A stretch of DNA of 64,000 bases from Pseudomonas sp. GD04019 (GCF_029837695.1 NZ_JAOEEA010000013.1:62001-126000), one strand, 5' to 3'; shown: positions 25,110 to 33,881, numbered from the stretch's first letter. Made by a program: numbers and translations. Notes: a model not told the origin generated them from the sequence alone.

Positions 25110-25580
25110 ATGAGCCAAGCCTGTCCCTGCGGCAGCGGCAGCTCGCTGGACGCCTGCTGCGGCCATTATCACCTCGGCACTCCTGCGCCCAGCGCCGAAC
25201 ACCTCATGCGCTCGCGCTACAGCGCCTACGTGCTGGGCCTGATCGACTATCTGGTGGCCACCACCCTGCCCGCCCAGCAGGCCGGGCTCGACCGTGACGG
25301 CATCCGTGCCTGGAGCCTGGGCAGCACCTGGCTGGGGCTGGAGGTGGAAGGCAGCGAGCTGATCGGCGCACAACCCGAGCACGCCTTCGTCACCTTCATC
25401 GCGCGCTGGCACGACGGCAGCGGCGAACACAGCCATCGCGAGCGCTCGGCCTTCGTCCAGCGCGAGGGCCGCTGGTACTTCCTTGACCCGACCACGCCAC
25501 TCAAGGCCGGACGCAACGATCCCTGCCCCTGCAATAGCGGGCAGAAATTCAAGAAGTGCTGCAGCACCTATCTGAGCTGA
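25110..25580 (+). CDS. YchJ-family protein with two SEC-C zinc motifs
   Basis: A 156-residue UPF0225/YchJ protein. An N-terminal SEC-C motif (CPCGSGSSLDACCGHYH, residues 5-21) and a C-terminal one (GRNDPCPCNSGQKFKKCC, about 135-152) flank an NTF2-like domain with LMRSRYSAYVLGLIDYLVATT and FITFIARWHDGSGEHSHRERSAFVQREGRWYFLD (key part ERSAFVQREGRWYFLD). The cysteines bind zinc. Function is unknown. The second motif closely resembles the C-terminus of the small protein at 27983. Confidence 0.88.
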   Translation: MSQACPCGSGSSLDACCGHYHLGTPAPSAEHLMRSRYSAYVLGLIDYLVATTLPAQQAGLDRDGIRAWSLGSTWLGLEVEGSELIGAQPEHAFVTFIARWHDGSGEHSHRERSAFVQREGRWYFLDPTTPLKAGRNDPCPCNSGQKFKKCCSTYLS

Positions 25581-25643
25581 GAAAACTCTGCTTCATTTGT
25601 TAGCCAGAACCCGGCGGGGGCCGGGGCCAACAAGGAGCAGTAG

Positions 25644-26756
25644 ATGCAGCACAAGCACAGTGGAACGGCGGCCGGTCTGGTCGCTCTGCTAATGGTCGGC
25701 GCCGTTCAGGCGGACGACGTGCAGGTCAGCCTGGGTAGCAGCGAGCGGGTCACCCGCCTGTTCGCCTACCCCAACAACTGCAGCGTGATCTGCTATCGCG
25801 ACTGGACCCTGGAGCAGACCGCCGAGCATTACCTGCAGCAGAGCCTGGAGCGCGACGGCTACGCCGATGCCACGGTCAAGGTCAGCCAGAGCGGCGATAT
25901 GCTCACGGCCAGCTTCAGCGGCGTACCCGCCGACTACGGCACGCCGCTGAGCAACCTGCTGGCCGCCGGCGACTCGGCCTTCGACGGCGCCAGCAAGCTC
26001 AACGGCGACGGCAAGTGGCAGTACAGCTGGTACTTCTTCCTACCGCTGGGCATGGCCCTGGACAACCGCAAGAGCGTGGAGCTGCTGCACTTCCCGCCGG
26101 ACTACTCGCTGACCCAGGCCCAGGACTACCTGGAATCCAAGACCACCGACCGCTGGGCCTCGCTGCTGACCGAGAACGGCGTGGCGGCGGCGCAGACGCC
26201 GGCCTACCAGACCATCATCGACATCGCCCCGATTGCCGCACCTGCCAGCGCCGGCAGTGACCTGGAAGGCGTCTACAGCTACTTCACCGACTACCAGACG
26301 ACCATGGTCGCCCAGCTCACCGCCGGCAACGGCACGCCGCTGCCCATGGTCGCCTTTGGCGGTCCGGTGCGCACTTGGGTCAACAGCCAGTACAAGGTCA
26401 ACATCGGTGTGCTGGGCCTGGACGAGATCACGCCTGCGCCGGGCCAGAACGTGCCGGTACTCGGCGCCAACCACCCCAGCTATATCTGGTATGCAGCCGA
26501 CCCGGAGAACTACGGCGGCGACCAGGCCAAAGCCGACGCCGCCGGGCTTAAGGTGATGGGCCAGGACATCAGCGCCGCCTGCTGGCAGGCCGGCATGGGC
26601 CAGAACCCTGCCGCCGATCCGCAGCAAACGCTGAACAGCTGCACGCAGAAATGGCAGGTCACCGACAAGGTGCAGACCTGCGAGCTGTTCTACACCTCGA
26701 TCCGCAACCTGACGCCGCCCCAGGCCCAGGCCAAGTGCACGACCGGCAAGAGCTGA
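25644..26756 (+). CDS. Secreted protein of unknown function
   Basis: A 370-residue protein with a signal peptide (residues 1-23, ending AVQA-DD). The mature part has Cys pairs (NNCSVICYRDW and several near the C-terminus: SAACWQAG, LNSCTQKW, QTCELFY, QAKCTTGKS) that suggest disulphides. It contains no motif I can assign; SWYFFLPLGMALDNRKSVELLHFPPDYSLTQAQ (key part HFPPDYSLTQAQ) is distinctive. AAGGAG lies 6 bases before the ATG. It is probably periplasmic or secreted, and ends at the bidirectional hairpin at 26771. Confidence 0.78.
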   Translation: MQHKHSGTAAGLVALLMVGAVQADDVQVSLGSSERVTRLFAYPNNCSVICYRDWTLEQTAEHYLQQSLERDGYADATVKVSQSGDMLTASFSGVPADYGTPLSNLLAAGDSAFDGASKLNGDGKWQYSWYFFLPLGMALDNRKSVELLHFPPDYSLTQAQDYLESKTTDRWASLLTENGVAAAQTPAYQTIIDIAPIAAPASAGSDLEGVYSYFTDYQTTMVAQLTAGNGTPLPMVAFGGPVRTWVNSQYKVNIGVLGLDEITPAPGQNVPVLGANHPSYIWYAADPENYGGDQAKADAAGLKVMGQDISAACWQAGMGQNPAADPQQTLNSCTQKWQVTDKVQTCELFYTSIRNLTPPQAQAKCTTGKS

Positions 26757-26770
26757 CGTCAGAAGCAACG

Positions 26771-26790
26771 AGGCCCGCAATCGCGGGCCT
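26771..26790. terminator. Bidirectional hairpin terminator
   Basis: Perfect arms AGGCCCGC and GCGGGCCT around AATC, between two convergent genes ending at 26756 and 26796. A weak T-rich tail follows on the plus strand. Confidence 0.75.
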
Positions 26791-26795
26791 TGTAC

Positions 26796-27371
26796 TTATT
26801 CCTGCAGCTTGAGGTGCGAAGTGTCGGGCGGCGGTCCGGCCGGAGCGGCCTTGGCCTGGCCCATGTCGCTGCCGGTCGGTGCCAGGCTGAACTGCGAGAA
26901 GTCCACCTGGGGCGCCTGGGCCTCGGGCTTGGCATCCTGCAGGTCGCTACCTACCGGCGCTATGCCGAAATCCGGCGCCTGCACATCACTGAAGGCGGCC
27001 ATGTACTCGTCGCGCGGAATCACCCGCGCCGATGTGCCGCTGCTGGCGACCGCCACCGGCGATGCGGCGACCGCCACTGGAGCCGAAATTGGCGCAGCAA
27101 CCGGAGCAGGCGCTGGCGGCGGCGCCATCTCCACCTCCTCCACTTCCAGCGCCTGAACGATGGCCAGCGCCCCGGCGCGCTCCATGGTCGCGCGGTACTT
27201 CTCGGCACCGGCGGCATCCAGGTTGCTCTTGATCACGATGCGTCGCCCGGAGAACAGCAAGGCGATGCGCTGAGCATCAGCCTGGAACAACCGCGCCAGG
27301 TTCTCCTTCACCTGCTCCAGCGCCGCACCCGGTACCACCTGTCCGGCGAACGCGATCTCGTAGAGGCTCAT
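26796..27371 (-). CDS. Protein with a DUF-like alpha/beta N-terminus and repeated C-terminal motif
   Basis: A 191-residue protein. Residues 1-75 (MSLYEIAFAGQVVPGAALEQVKENLARLF, key part GAALEQVKENLARLF) form a small alpha/beta domain with RRIVIKSNLDAAGAEKYRATMERAGA. A Pro/Ala linker follows (about 83-115), then a tail in which [IL]AP[VT]GSD[LM]xxAK occurs twice (IAPVGSDLQDAK and LAPTGSDMGQAK). The start at 27371 has AGGAGTG upstream. No family is recognised with certainty. The N-terminal domain resembles proteins that handle or sense ligands by a small alpha/beta fold, and the tail may bind a partner. Confidence 0.72.
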   Translation of the reverse strand: MSLYEIAFAGQVVPGAALEQVKENLARLFQADAQRIALLFSGRRIVIKSNLDAAGAEKYRATMERAGALAIVQALEVEEVEMAPPPAPAPVAAPISAPVAVAASPVAVASSGTSARVIPRDEYMAAFSDVQAPDFGIAPVGSDLQDAKPEAQAPQVDFSQFSLAPTGSDMGQAKAAPAGPPPDTSHLKLQE

Positions 27372-27483
27372 GGTCACACTCCTGTCCAATTCGGCCCCCA
27401 GTATGGCGCAGTTTTTTTCTCGGAACAGCAGGTGGCCGCCAAGCAGCCGCTTGTTACACTGGGGCGTCCATTGGAGCGATGCA

Positions 27484-27978
27484 ATGTTTTCACAGATGCA
27501 ATTCCACATCATCGCCCTGACGATCATTACCGGCCTGCTGTCAGGCCTCACGGGATGCACCAGCTGGTTCAGTGGTGATTTCCAGGACCCGGAAGTCCAC
27601 CTCGTCAAGGTCGATGTGATCAAGGCCAAACTGCTGGAGCAGCAGTTTTCCCTGCGCTTTCGCATCGACAATCCCAACGATTTCGAATTGCCGATGCGCG
27701 GCCTGAGTTACGACATCGAGCTCAATGGCGTACCGCTGGCCGAGGGCGAGTCCAGCGAGTGGCTCGATGTCCCTGCCCATGGCCACAGCCACTTCGAGGT
27801 ACCGGTGCGTACCAACCTGTGGCGCCACCTCAAGGGCGTGGTCAAGGCGCTGGAAGATCCGGATCGACCGATCCGCTATCGCCTGCGCGGCGAGCTGAAG
27901 ACCGGCCTGTTCTTCGGCCGCGACGTGCATCTGCAGCGCAATGGCGAGATAATCCCCGGCGATCATATTCCGGAGTAG
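27484..27978 (+). CDS. LEA type 2 family lipoprotein
   Basis: A 164-residue protein with a hydrophobic start and lipobox LSGLTGC (Cys about 22-25), then a WHy/LEA-2 domain: QQFSLRFRIDNPNDFELPMRGLSYDIELNGVPLAEG (key parts RIDNPNDFELP and YDIELNG). The N-P-N motif and the strand order are typical. It is likely an envelope lipoprotein. The ATG at 27484 was chosen because it places a signal-like helix; an ATG at 27496 is also possible. It ends 4 bases before the SEC-C gene, so the two are cotranscribed. Confidence 0.82.
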   Translation: MFSQMQFHIIALTIITGLLSGLTGCTSWFSGDFQDPEVHLVKVDVIKAKLLEQQFSLRFRIDNPNDFELPMRGLSYDIELNGVPLAEGESSEWLDVPAHGHSHFEVPVRTNLWRHLKGVVKALEDPDRPIRYRLRGELKTGLFFGRDVHLQRNGEIIPGDHIPE

Positions 27979-27982
27979 CTTC

Positions 27983-28183
27983 ATGACTCAGCAACCCCAC
28001 GTCCACGGCCCCGACTGCAACCACGACCACGATCATCACCACGATGACGACGGCCACGTGCACGGCCCGCACTGCAACCATCATCACCAGGAGCCGGTGC
28101 GCAACCCGCTGAAGGAAGTCGGCCGCAACGATCCCTGCCCTTGCGGCAGCCAGAAGAAGTTCAAGAAGTGCCACGGCGCCTGA
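27983..28183 (+). CDS. Histidine-rich SEC-C zinc-binding protein
   Basis: A 66-residue protein. Residues 6-36 are rich in His, Asp and Cys (HVHGPDCNHDHDHHHDDDG is the first part), and about 47-63 form a SEC-C motif (GRNDPCPCGSQKKFKKCH). It should bind several metal ions (zinc, nickel or copper), as a chaperone or store. It is translated right after the LEA-2 lipoprotein gene. The SEC-C core is nearly that of the YchJ-like protein at 25110. Confidence 0.85.
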   Translation: MTQQPHVHGPDCNHDHDHHHDDDGHVHGPHCNHHHQEPVRNPLKEVGRNDPCPCGSQKKFKKCHGA

Positions 28184-28290
28184 CCTGAACCTACCCGGCA
28201 GGGCGCAAGCCCTGTCAGGCCCCTACTCCCCGCTGCTTTCGCCCTCTACAATCCGTCCCCATCTCAGCCTTCCTGCGCCAGGAGCCAGTC

Positions 28291-30828
28291 ATGGGTTCGC
28301 GCCTGTTTTCCCGTCCGCTGTTCGTCGCCGCTGCCGCCACCCTGTGCAGCACTCTGTTCCTCGGCGGTTGCCAATCGTTCCTGAATGGCCGCTACTCCAG
28401 CAGCGTGCACCCGGACCAGGGCATCGTCCGCGTCCAGGGCCTGGCGCAGAGCGTGGTGGTGCGGCGCAACGCGCTGGGCATGCCGCTGATCGAGACCACC
28501 ACTTTCCATGACGCCCTGTTCACCCTGGGCTACGTGCACGCCGCCGACCGCCTCAGCCAGATGGTCGGCATGCGCCTGCTGGCCGAGGGCCGCCTGGCCG
28601 AGATGAACGGCCCCGGCGTGCTGGAAATCGACCGCTTCATGCGCACCGTCAACCTGCGCGCCAGCGCCGAGGTGCTGTACAAAAATGCCTCGCCACGGAT
28701 CAAGAAGTTCTTCGAGGTCTACGCCCGCGGCGTCAACGCCTACCTGTTCCGCTACCAGGACAAGCTGCCGATGGACCTGGCCGAGAGCGGCTACCGCCCG
28801 GCCTACTGGAAGCCGGAAGACTCGGTGCTGCTGTTCTGCCTGCTTAATTTCGGCCTGTCGGTCAACCTGCAGGAGGAAATCGCCTCGCTGAACCTGGCGG
28901 ACAAGGTCGGCGCCGACAAGCTGGCCTGGCTGCTGCCCAGCTATCCGGACGAACCGCTGCCCTTCGAGGAAGCCGAGAAGCTGCGCGGCCTGAGCCTGGC
29001 CGGCAAGATTCCGGGCCTGGCCGCGGTGAACAACGCCGCAGGCCAAGTGGCGGAGCTGAACATGCTCGGCGTCGCCGCCTCCAACAACTGGGCCATCGCC
29101 CCGCAGAAGAGTCGCAGCGGCAAGAGCCTGCTGACCAACGACACCCACCTGCCGCTGTCGATGCCGTCGATCTGGAACTTCGTGCAGATCCGCTCGCCGA
29201 AATTCCAGGCCGCCGGCGTATCCATCGCCGGGGTACCGGCCGTGGTCGCCGGCTTCAACGGCAAGCTGGCCTGGGGCATGACCATGGTCATGGGCGACAA
29301 CCAGGACCTGTTCCTGGAGAAGGTCAAACGCGAGGGCGGGCGCCTCTACTACCAGGCCAACGGCAAGTGGCAGTCGGCCCGCGAGCGCCAGGAAACCTTC
29401 TTCATCCGCGGCCAGCGACCGATCCGCGAGACCGTCTACGAGACCCGCAACGGCCCGCTGCTCAACTCGGCCCTGGGCGAGCGCAAATCGCCGTTGCAGC
29501 CGCTGCAGATGTCCAGCGGCTACGGCCTGGCCCTGCGCAGCATCCAGGGCGAGGCGGACAAATCGATCGACGCCTTCTTCGACCTGTCCCGCGCCCAGTC
29601 CGTGGAGCAGGCCTTCGAGGCCACCCGCGAAGTGCGCGCCATGGCGCTGAACATCGTGTTCGCCGACGCCCAGCACATCGGCTGGCAGGTCACCGGGCGC
29701 TACCCTAACCGCAAGATGGGTACCGGCCTGGTGCCGTCGCCGGGCTGGGACGGCGCCTACGACTGGGATGGCTACGCCGACGCCATGCTGCACCCCTATG
29801 ACCAGGACCCGATGCAGGGCTGGCTGGGCACCGCCAACCACCGCACCGTGCCGCGCGGCTACGGCATGCAGCTGTCCAACTCCTGGTTCTACCCCGAGCG
29901 GGCCGAGCGCATCGCGCAACTGGCCGGCGCAGGACGCCACGATCAGAAAAGCATGATCGCCATGCAGTACGACCAGACCACGCCGTTCGCCGGCAAGCTG
30001 CAGGCGATGTTCGATGCACCGGGCATGGCCGAGCCGCTGAAGAAGGCCATCGCCGCCCTGCCGGCCGCCGAGCGCGGCAAGGCCGAGGAAGCCTACAAGC
30101 GCCTGATGGCCTTCGACGGCCGCATGGCAGCCACCTCGGCCGACGCCGCGCTGTACAGCGCCTTCCTCCAGGAAAGCGCCAAGGCCACCTTCCTCGACGA
30201 ACTGGGCCCGCAGACCAGCCCGGCCTGGCGTGCGCTGGTGGAGATCGGCAACAACAGCTATTCGGCCCAGGCCGACCACCTGCTGGGTCGCGACGACAGT
30301 CCGTTCTGGGACGACGTGAAGACCGCGCAGAAGGAAGACAAGCCGGCGATCATGGCGCACAGCCTGGCCGGCGCCGTCAGCTACCTGGAAGCCGAGCTGG
30401 GCGCCAATCGCAGCGCCTGGCAGTGGGGCAAGCTGCACCAGTACAACTGGACCAGCGAGGCTACCAAGATGGCGCCCTACCTGAGCGCCAGCCAGCGCAG
30501 CGGCATCGAGGCCATCAGCAGTTACCTGGACCGCGGCCCCTACCCGGCCGGCGGCGACCACGGCACCCTCAACGTGGCCGCCTACGAATGGGGCAATGAC
30601 TTCAACGTCTGGCTGATCCCGGCCATGCGCGTGGTGGTCGACTTCGGCCTGGAAGAACCGATGATCGGCGTCAACAGCTCCGGCCAGTCCGGCAACCCGG
30701 CCAGCCCGCACTACGCCGACGGCATCGAGGCCTGGCTCAAGGGCGGCTACATGAGCTTCCCGTTCCAGAGCCGCAACCTCGACAAGGTCTACGGCAACAA
30801 GCGCCTGATGCTGATGCCGGGCAAGTGA
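28291..30828 (+). CDS. quiP: Penicillin acylase-family N-acyl-homoserine lactone acylase (QuiP-like)
   Basis: An 845-residue Ntn-hydrolase precursor. The likely autoproteolysis site is Ala263-Ser264 in GVAASNNWAIA, making Ser264 the N-terminal nucleophile of the beta chain. NDTHLPLSMP and the oxyanion-region residues follow, as in PvdQ/QuiP. Length agrees with P. aeruginosa QuiP (PA1032, about 847 residues). The N-terminus is a signal peptide with lipobox-like LFLGGC (Cys27), so it may be lipid-anchored. It should remove acyl chains from homoserine lactones or related amides in the periplasm. Family certain, substrate by analogy only. Confidence 0.82.
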   Translation: MGSRLFSRPLFVAAAATLCSTLFLGGCQSFLNGRYSSSVHPDQGIVRVQGLAQSVVVRRNALGMPLIETTTFHDALFTLGYVHAADRLSQMVGMRLLAEGRLAEMNGPGVLEIDRFMRTVNLRASAEVLYKNASPRIKKFFEVYARGVNAYLFRYQDKLPMDLAESGYRPAYWKPEDSVLLFCLLNFGLSVNLQEEIASLNLADKVGADKLAWLLPSYPDEPLPFEEAEKLRGLSLAGKIPGLAAVNNAAGQVAELNMLGVAASNNWAIAPQKSRSGKSLLTNDTHLPLSMPSIWNFVQIRSPKFQAAGVSIAGVPAVVAGFNGKLAWGMTMVMGDNQDLFLEKVKREGGRLYYQANGKWQSARERQETFFIRGQRPIRETVYETRNGPLLNSALGERKSPLQPLQMSSGYGLALRSIQGEADKSIDAFFDLSRAQSVEQAFEATREVRAMALNIVFADAQHIGWQVTGRYPNRKMGTGLVPSPGWDGAYDWDGYADAMLHPYDQDPMQGWLGTANHRTVPRGYGMQLSNSWFYPERAERIAQLAGAGRHDQKSMIAMQYDQTTPFAGKLQAMFDAPGMAEPLKKAIAALPAAERGKAEEAYKRLMAFDGRMAATSADAALYSAFLQESAKATFLDELGPQTSPAWRALVEIGNNSYSAQADHLLGRDDSPFWDDVKTAQKEDKPAIMAHSLAGAVSYLEAELGANRSAWQWGKLHQYNWTSEATKMAPYLSASQRSGIEAISSYLDRGPYPAGGDHGTLNVAAYEWGNDFNVWLIPAMRVVVDFGLEEPMIGVNSSGQSGNPASPHYADGIEAWLKGGYMSFPFQSRNLDKVYGNKRLMLMPGK

Positions 30829-30848
30829 TCATCGCCTGAATCACGCAC

Positions 30849-30869
30849 CGCGGCTAAGCACAAGCCGCG
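30849..30869. terminator. Hairpin between quiP and the desaturase gene
   Basis: Arms CGCGGCT and AGCCGCG around AAGCACA, 20 bases past the quiP stop. A second hairpin (CTCCCC and GGGGAG, about 30879-30901) overlaps the desaturase stop codon. Both lie between convergent genes. T-runs are weak. Confidence 0.5.
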
Positions 30870-30887
30870 CCTGCCTGCCCCTCCCCT

Positions 30888-31943
30888 TTATGCGGGGGAG
30901 GCGCTGGAGCCGGGCGCGGAGACTTCCTCAGCCACGGGGAAGCGATAGCCTTCCTTGCCCACATAGCGCCCCGTCTGCTCGTCCCAGAGCCTGAGGCGCA
31001 GCGCCTGCAAACCCTCCCAGAAGGAAATCACCTGCGCGTCGGCGAACAGCTCGTTCTCCTTCCAGCAGCGCTTCAGGTTGTAGTTGGGGATATGCGGTAT
31101 CAGGTGATGGACGTTGTGAATGCCGATGCTCGCGGAGAACCAGCGCAGGACGGGCGGGAAGATGAAGACGGACGAGCCGTGCAGCGCGCTGTCGACGAAG
31201 CTCCACTCCTGCGCCGGGTACCAGCGTGACTGTTCGAAGTGGTGATTGATGTAGAACAGGAACACCATCACCGGCGTGCCGAGGGCGTAGCTGAGCAGCT
31301 GGATCACGAACACCAGGTCGTAGCCCGAGGCCCACAGACCCAGCCCGATCAACAGGATAGCCAGGCTGGTGAGGTGCACGGACAGGTGCACATGGCGCGG
31401 CCAGCGCCGGTCCGCGACGACGCGCGGGAAGATCACCAGCTTGTACAGCGCGTGCAGGGTGAAGAAGAAGGCCGGATGGCGCAGGACCCGATAATAGAAC
31501 CGCTGCCGGCGGCTCAGCGCCTGGTACTGGCGAACGCTGAGGAGCGGCATGTCGCCGATGCCGGTGCGGGACAGGTCATTGGTGCTGCCATGGTGATAGT
31601 TGTGCTCGTGCTGCCAGTGGTGCGCCGGCATGAACACCAGCAGCCCCAGCAACGGACCGACGACATCGCTCAGGCGCTTGGAGCGGAACAGAGAGCCGTG
31701 CATGACGTCATGGAACAGCACGAAATTGCGCGCCAGGAACAGGCTGTTCAGCAGCAGCAGGGAAACGGTTATCCACAGCGGCCCGCTCCAGTTCTGGTAG
31801 ATCAGGTAGTTCAGCGCGAAATGCGGGATCAGCGTCGAGGCGATCTGCCAACCCGAGCGCGCATAGCTGGGGGTCGCGTAGCGCCGTGCCAGCTCGACCA
31901 TCTGGCCTCTGGCGAGTTTTTCCTGCGAGTTCTGTACGGACAT
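30888..31943 (-). CDS. Membrane fatty acid desaturase
   Basis: A 351-residue di-iron membrane desaturase with the three histidine boxes HDVMH (78-82), HEHNYHH (112-118) and HNVHH (276-280), and four hydrophobic segments (about 36-75, 95-107, 190-230). It should insert a double bond in acyl chains of lipids or acyl carriers. The start at 31943 removes a non-homologous 15-residue extension. It is the last gene of a three-gene operon after the DUF2156 and PF10118-like genes. Relatives act on carotenoid-type substrates as well as acyl lipids, so the substrate is open. Confidence 0.85.
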   Translation of the reverse strand: MSVQNSQEKLARGQMVELARRYATPSYARSGWQIASTLIPHFALNYLIYQNWSGPLWITVSLLLLNSLFLARNFVLFHDVMHGSLFRSKRLSDVVGPLLGLLVFMPAHHWQHEHNYHHGSTNDLSRTGIGDMPLLSVRQYQALSRRQRFYYRVLRHPAFFFTLHALYKLVIFPRVVADRRWPRHVHLSVHLTSLAILLIGLGLWASGYDLVFVIQLLSYALGTPVMVFLFYINHHFEQSRWYPAQEWSFVDSALHGSSVFIFPPVLRWFSASIGIHNVHHLIPHIPNYNLKRCWKENELFADAQVISFWEGLQALRLRLWDEQTGRYVGKEGYRFPVAEEVSAPGSSASPA

Positions 31944-31984
31944 ATGCACCCTGCCTCGTGACGTTGTGCCTGTGGGACTGCCGA

Positions 31985-33016
31985 TCACAAGGCCCGCAGA
32001 GCCTTGAGGATTCCCAGCAGGTGGTAGAGCCTGAGCGTCGGTAAGCCGGCGACGAAGGAAGCTTCCTGGCGCCCGCAGTACTTCTGCTTGTGAAAGAAAT
32101 TGCCCTGGCAGGGATAGATGAACGCACAGCGGCGATAGATGAAGTCGAACGCCCAGGCCACCCAGGCGTTGTGCGGATAGGCCTCGCCCTTCTTCAGCGC
32201 CAGTGGCGACAGCCCCAGGCTAAGGAGCTCCTTGCCCTCGGCTTTGAACTGGCCCATGGCGTGCAGCACGATGGCGTCGTTGGTGCCGTTCGGCGCGTCC
32301 TTGATCGCCCGCGATGCGTTGTGCAGATAGCCGATGACCCGACCGTCGCGGTACATGGGGTCGAACACGGCGAGGGCCAGTAGCCGGCCGTGCTTGCGCG
32401 CCCAGAAGTAGCGGACGTCCTCCTCGTCCTCGAACACCAGTGGCCGCGTCAGGCCGGCGAGATCATGGCCGCCCTTGCGCGCGAGCCATTCCCGGTTGAG
32501 TTCGTCCAGCTCCTCGCCGCCCTGCTCGCTGAGCCGACCCTCGTGCACCTCCACGCCTTCGCTGCGCGCCTTGTTGCGCCAGCGGCGCAGGTGGGCGTAC
32601 TGCCTGCCGCGCAGCTCGAGGTCGAAGCCGGCCAGGTCGATCTCCGAATTGACGCCAAACTCGTTCACCGGATAGCCGCGGGCGCTCAGCAGATCGGCGA
32701 AGGCACTGCCGATGTCGAGAAACACCGTGAGCGTCTTGGTGCTCGCCAGATAGGCATCGAGCAGCGGCGCGAAGTCGGCCTTGGCCGCTATCGGGTCGCC
32801 AATCACCACGTTCATCCCGCGCGGCGCATAGAGCGGGTGCCTGACCGGGATATAGGCCAGGTAGCCCAGTTGCTCGTGAATGAAATGGACCGCGCCGGGC
32901 TGCAGCGAGGAATAGGCCATCGCGCTGCCGCCGTGGCGCAGCAGAAAGGGCCACAGCCGCGTGTGTTGCGCCTGGTCGGCGAAGTCACCGGCCAGCGCCG
33001 AGGAAACGGGCTGCAT
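31985..33016 (-). CDS. DUF2156 (MprF C-terminal-like) acyl/aminoacyl-transferase domain protein
   Basis: A 343-residue soluble protein resembling the C-terminal domain of phosphatidylglycerol lysyltransferases (DUF2156, two GNAT folds). Visible blocks are FIHEQLGYLAYIPVRHPLYAPRGMNVVIGDPIA (key part GMNVVIGDPIA), LRRWRNKARSEGVEV, GLSPLALKKGEAYPHNAW and the C-terminal CQGNFFHKQKYCGRQEASFVAG. It lacks the membrane flippase part of MprF. Known relatives transfer an aminoacyl group from tRNA to a lipid, or an acyl group. It lies 4 bases downstream of the PF10118-like gene. Confidence 0.78.
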   Translation of the reverse strand: MQPVSSALAGDFADQAQHTRLWPFLLRHGGSAMAYSSLQPGAVHFIHEQLGYLAYIPVRHPLYAPRGMNVVIGDPIAAKADFAPLLDAYLASTKTLTVFLDIGSAFADLLSARGYPVNEFGVNSEIDLAGFDLELRGRQYAHLRRWRNKARSEGVEVHEGRLSEQGGEELDELNREWLARKGGHDLAGLTRPLVFEDEEDVRYFWARKHGRLLALAVFDPMYRDGRVIGYLHNASRAIKDAPNGTNDAIVLHAMGQFKAEGKELLSLGLSPLALKKGEAYPHNAWVAWAFDFIYRRCAFIYPCQGNFFHKQKYCGRQEASFVAGLPTLRLYHLLGILKALRAL

Positions 33017-33020
33017 CGCA

Positions 33021-33881
33021 TCATCCCCCGGATGGCTGGGTTTCGCCGATATCCGCGCGGATCACCTGCTGGCTCAGCACGTGTTCGGCGAGCGCATGGT
33101 TGTCGGTTTGCGTGGGGTGGAAGCCGCGCTTGAGCACCTGCAGGCAGCCACGAGTCATGCGCGCGAAGAAGCGCTCGTCGCGGAAGAAATAGCGGAAAGC
33201 GCGACGCCAGGTAGCGAGACGGAACAACTGGCCGTCCTGGCGCAGGAAGGTGGCGCAGGCGAGCGCCAGGTAGCTCATGTTGACCAGGTAGGCCATGACC
33301 ACCCCGTAGCCCAGCCAGAAGCGGCTACCCTCGGTGGCCTGGTAGACATCGAAGGCCACGGACTTGTGTTCGATTTCCTCGGCGAAGTGCCATTCGTACA
33401 GCGCGCCGGCCCGCGCATCGCACTGCCGCAACCGGCCGCTGCTCAGGGTGATCTCCGCGAACAGCTCGTTGATGCGCTCGACGCCCACCACGAAGGCCAG
33501 CTGCTGCCGCGCGGTCGAGGTCGGGGTGAGGATCTTGAACGACAGGAAGCCGGTGAAGCGCCGGAACGTCTGCATGCGGAAGCCCTGGCGCTGCAGCACC
33601 TCGATGAACTGCTCGTGGCCGCGGGAATGGGAGAGCTCCTGGCCGATCAGGCCGCGTGCCTGCTGGAGCAGCACCGGGTCTTCGATCTTGCCGAGGTACT
33701 TCTTGATCGTCTGAACGATGAAGGTCTCGCCATCGGGGATGGTCATCGAGTAGGCATTCAGCCAATGGGTCAGGAAGACGTCGTCCTTGACCCAGATCCG
33801 CGGCGTATCGTGTTCGTCGTAGCGGATGTCGAAGCGCCGGGCAGAAAGGGCTTCCCGGCTGTCGCTGGCGTTATCGCTCAT
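33021..33881 (-). CDS. PF10118-like metal-dependent hydrolase family protein
   Basis: A 286-residue helical protein. Ligand-like clusters are Glu52 in DGETFIVQTI, QELSHSRGHEQF (81-92), Glu135 near VERINELF and HFAEEIEHKS (165-174). This repeats the E, ExxH, E, ExxH spacing of ferritin-like di-iron folds, and I recognise the family annotated as metal-dependent hydrolase PF10118. A hydrophobic stretch (about 190-212) may bind the membrane. It is the first gene of the desaturase operon. The start at 33881 has GGGGAA about 6 bases upstream. Its reaction is unknown. Confidence 0.75.
   Translation of the reverse strand: MSDNASDSREALSARRFDIRYDEHDTPRIWVKDDVFLTHWLNAYSMTIPDGETFIVQTIKKYLGKIEDPVLLQQARGLIGQELSHSRGHEQFIEVLQRQGFRMQTFRRFTGFLSFKILTPTSTARQQLAFVVGVERINELFAEITLSSGRLRQCDARAGALYEWHFAEEIEHKSVAFDVYQATEGSRFWLGYGVVMAYLVNMSYLALACATFLRQDGQLFRLATWRRAFRYFFRDERFFARMTRGCLQVLKRGFHPTQTDNHALAEHVLSQQVIRADIGETQPSGG

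Noticed and set aside
28264..30711. An 815-codon open frame antisense to quiP
   Set aside because: It mirrors the codon phase of the real acylase gene in GC-rich DNA and its protein is rich in Gly, Val, His, Gln and Arg with no domain.
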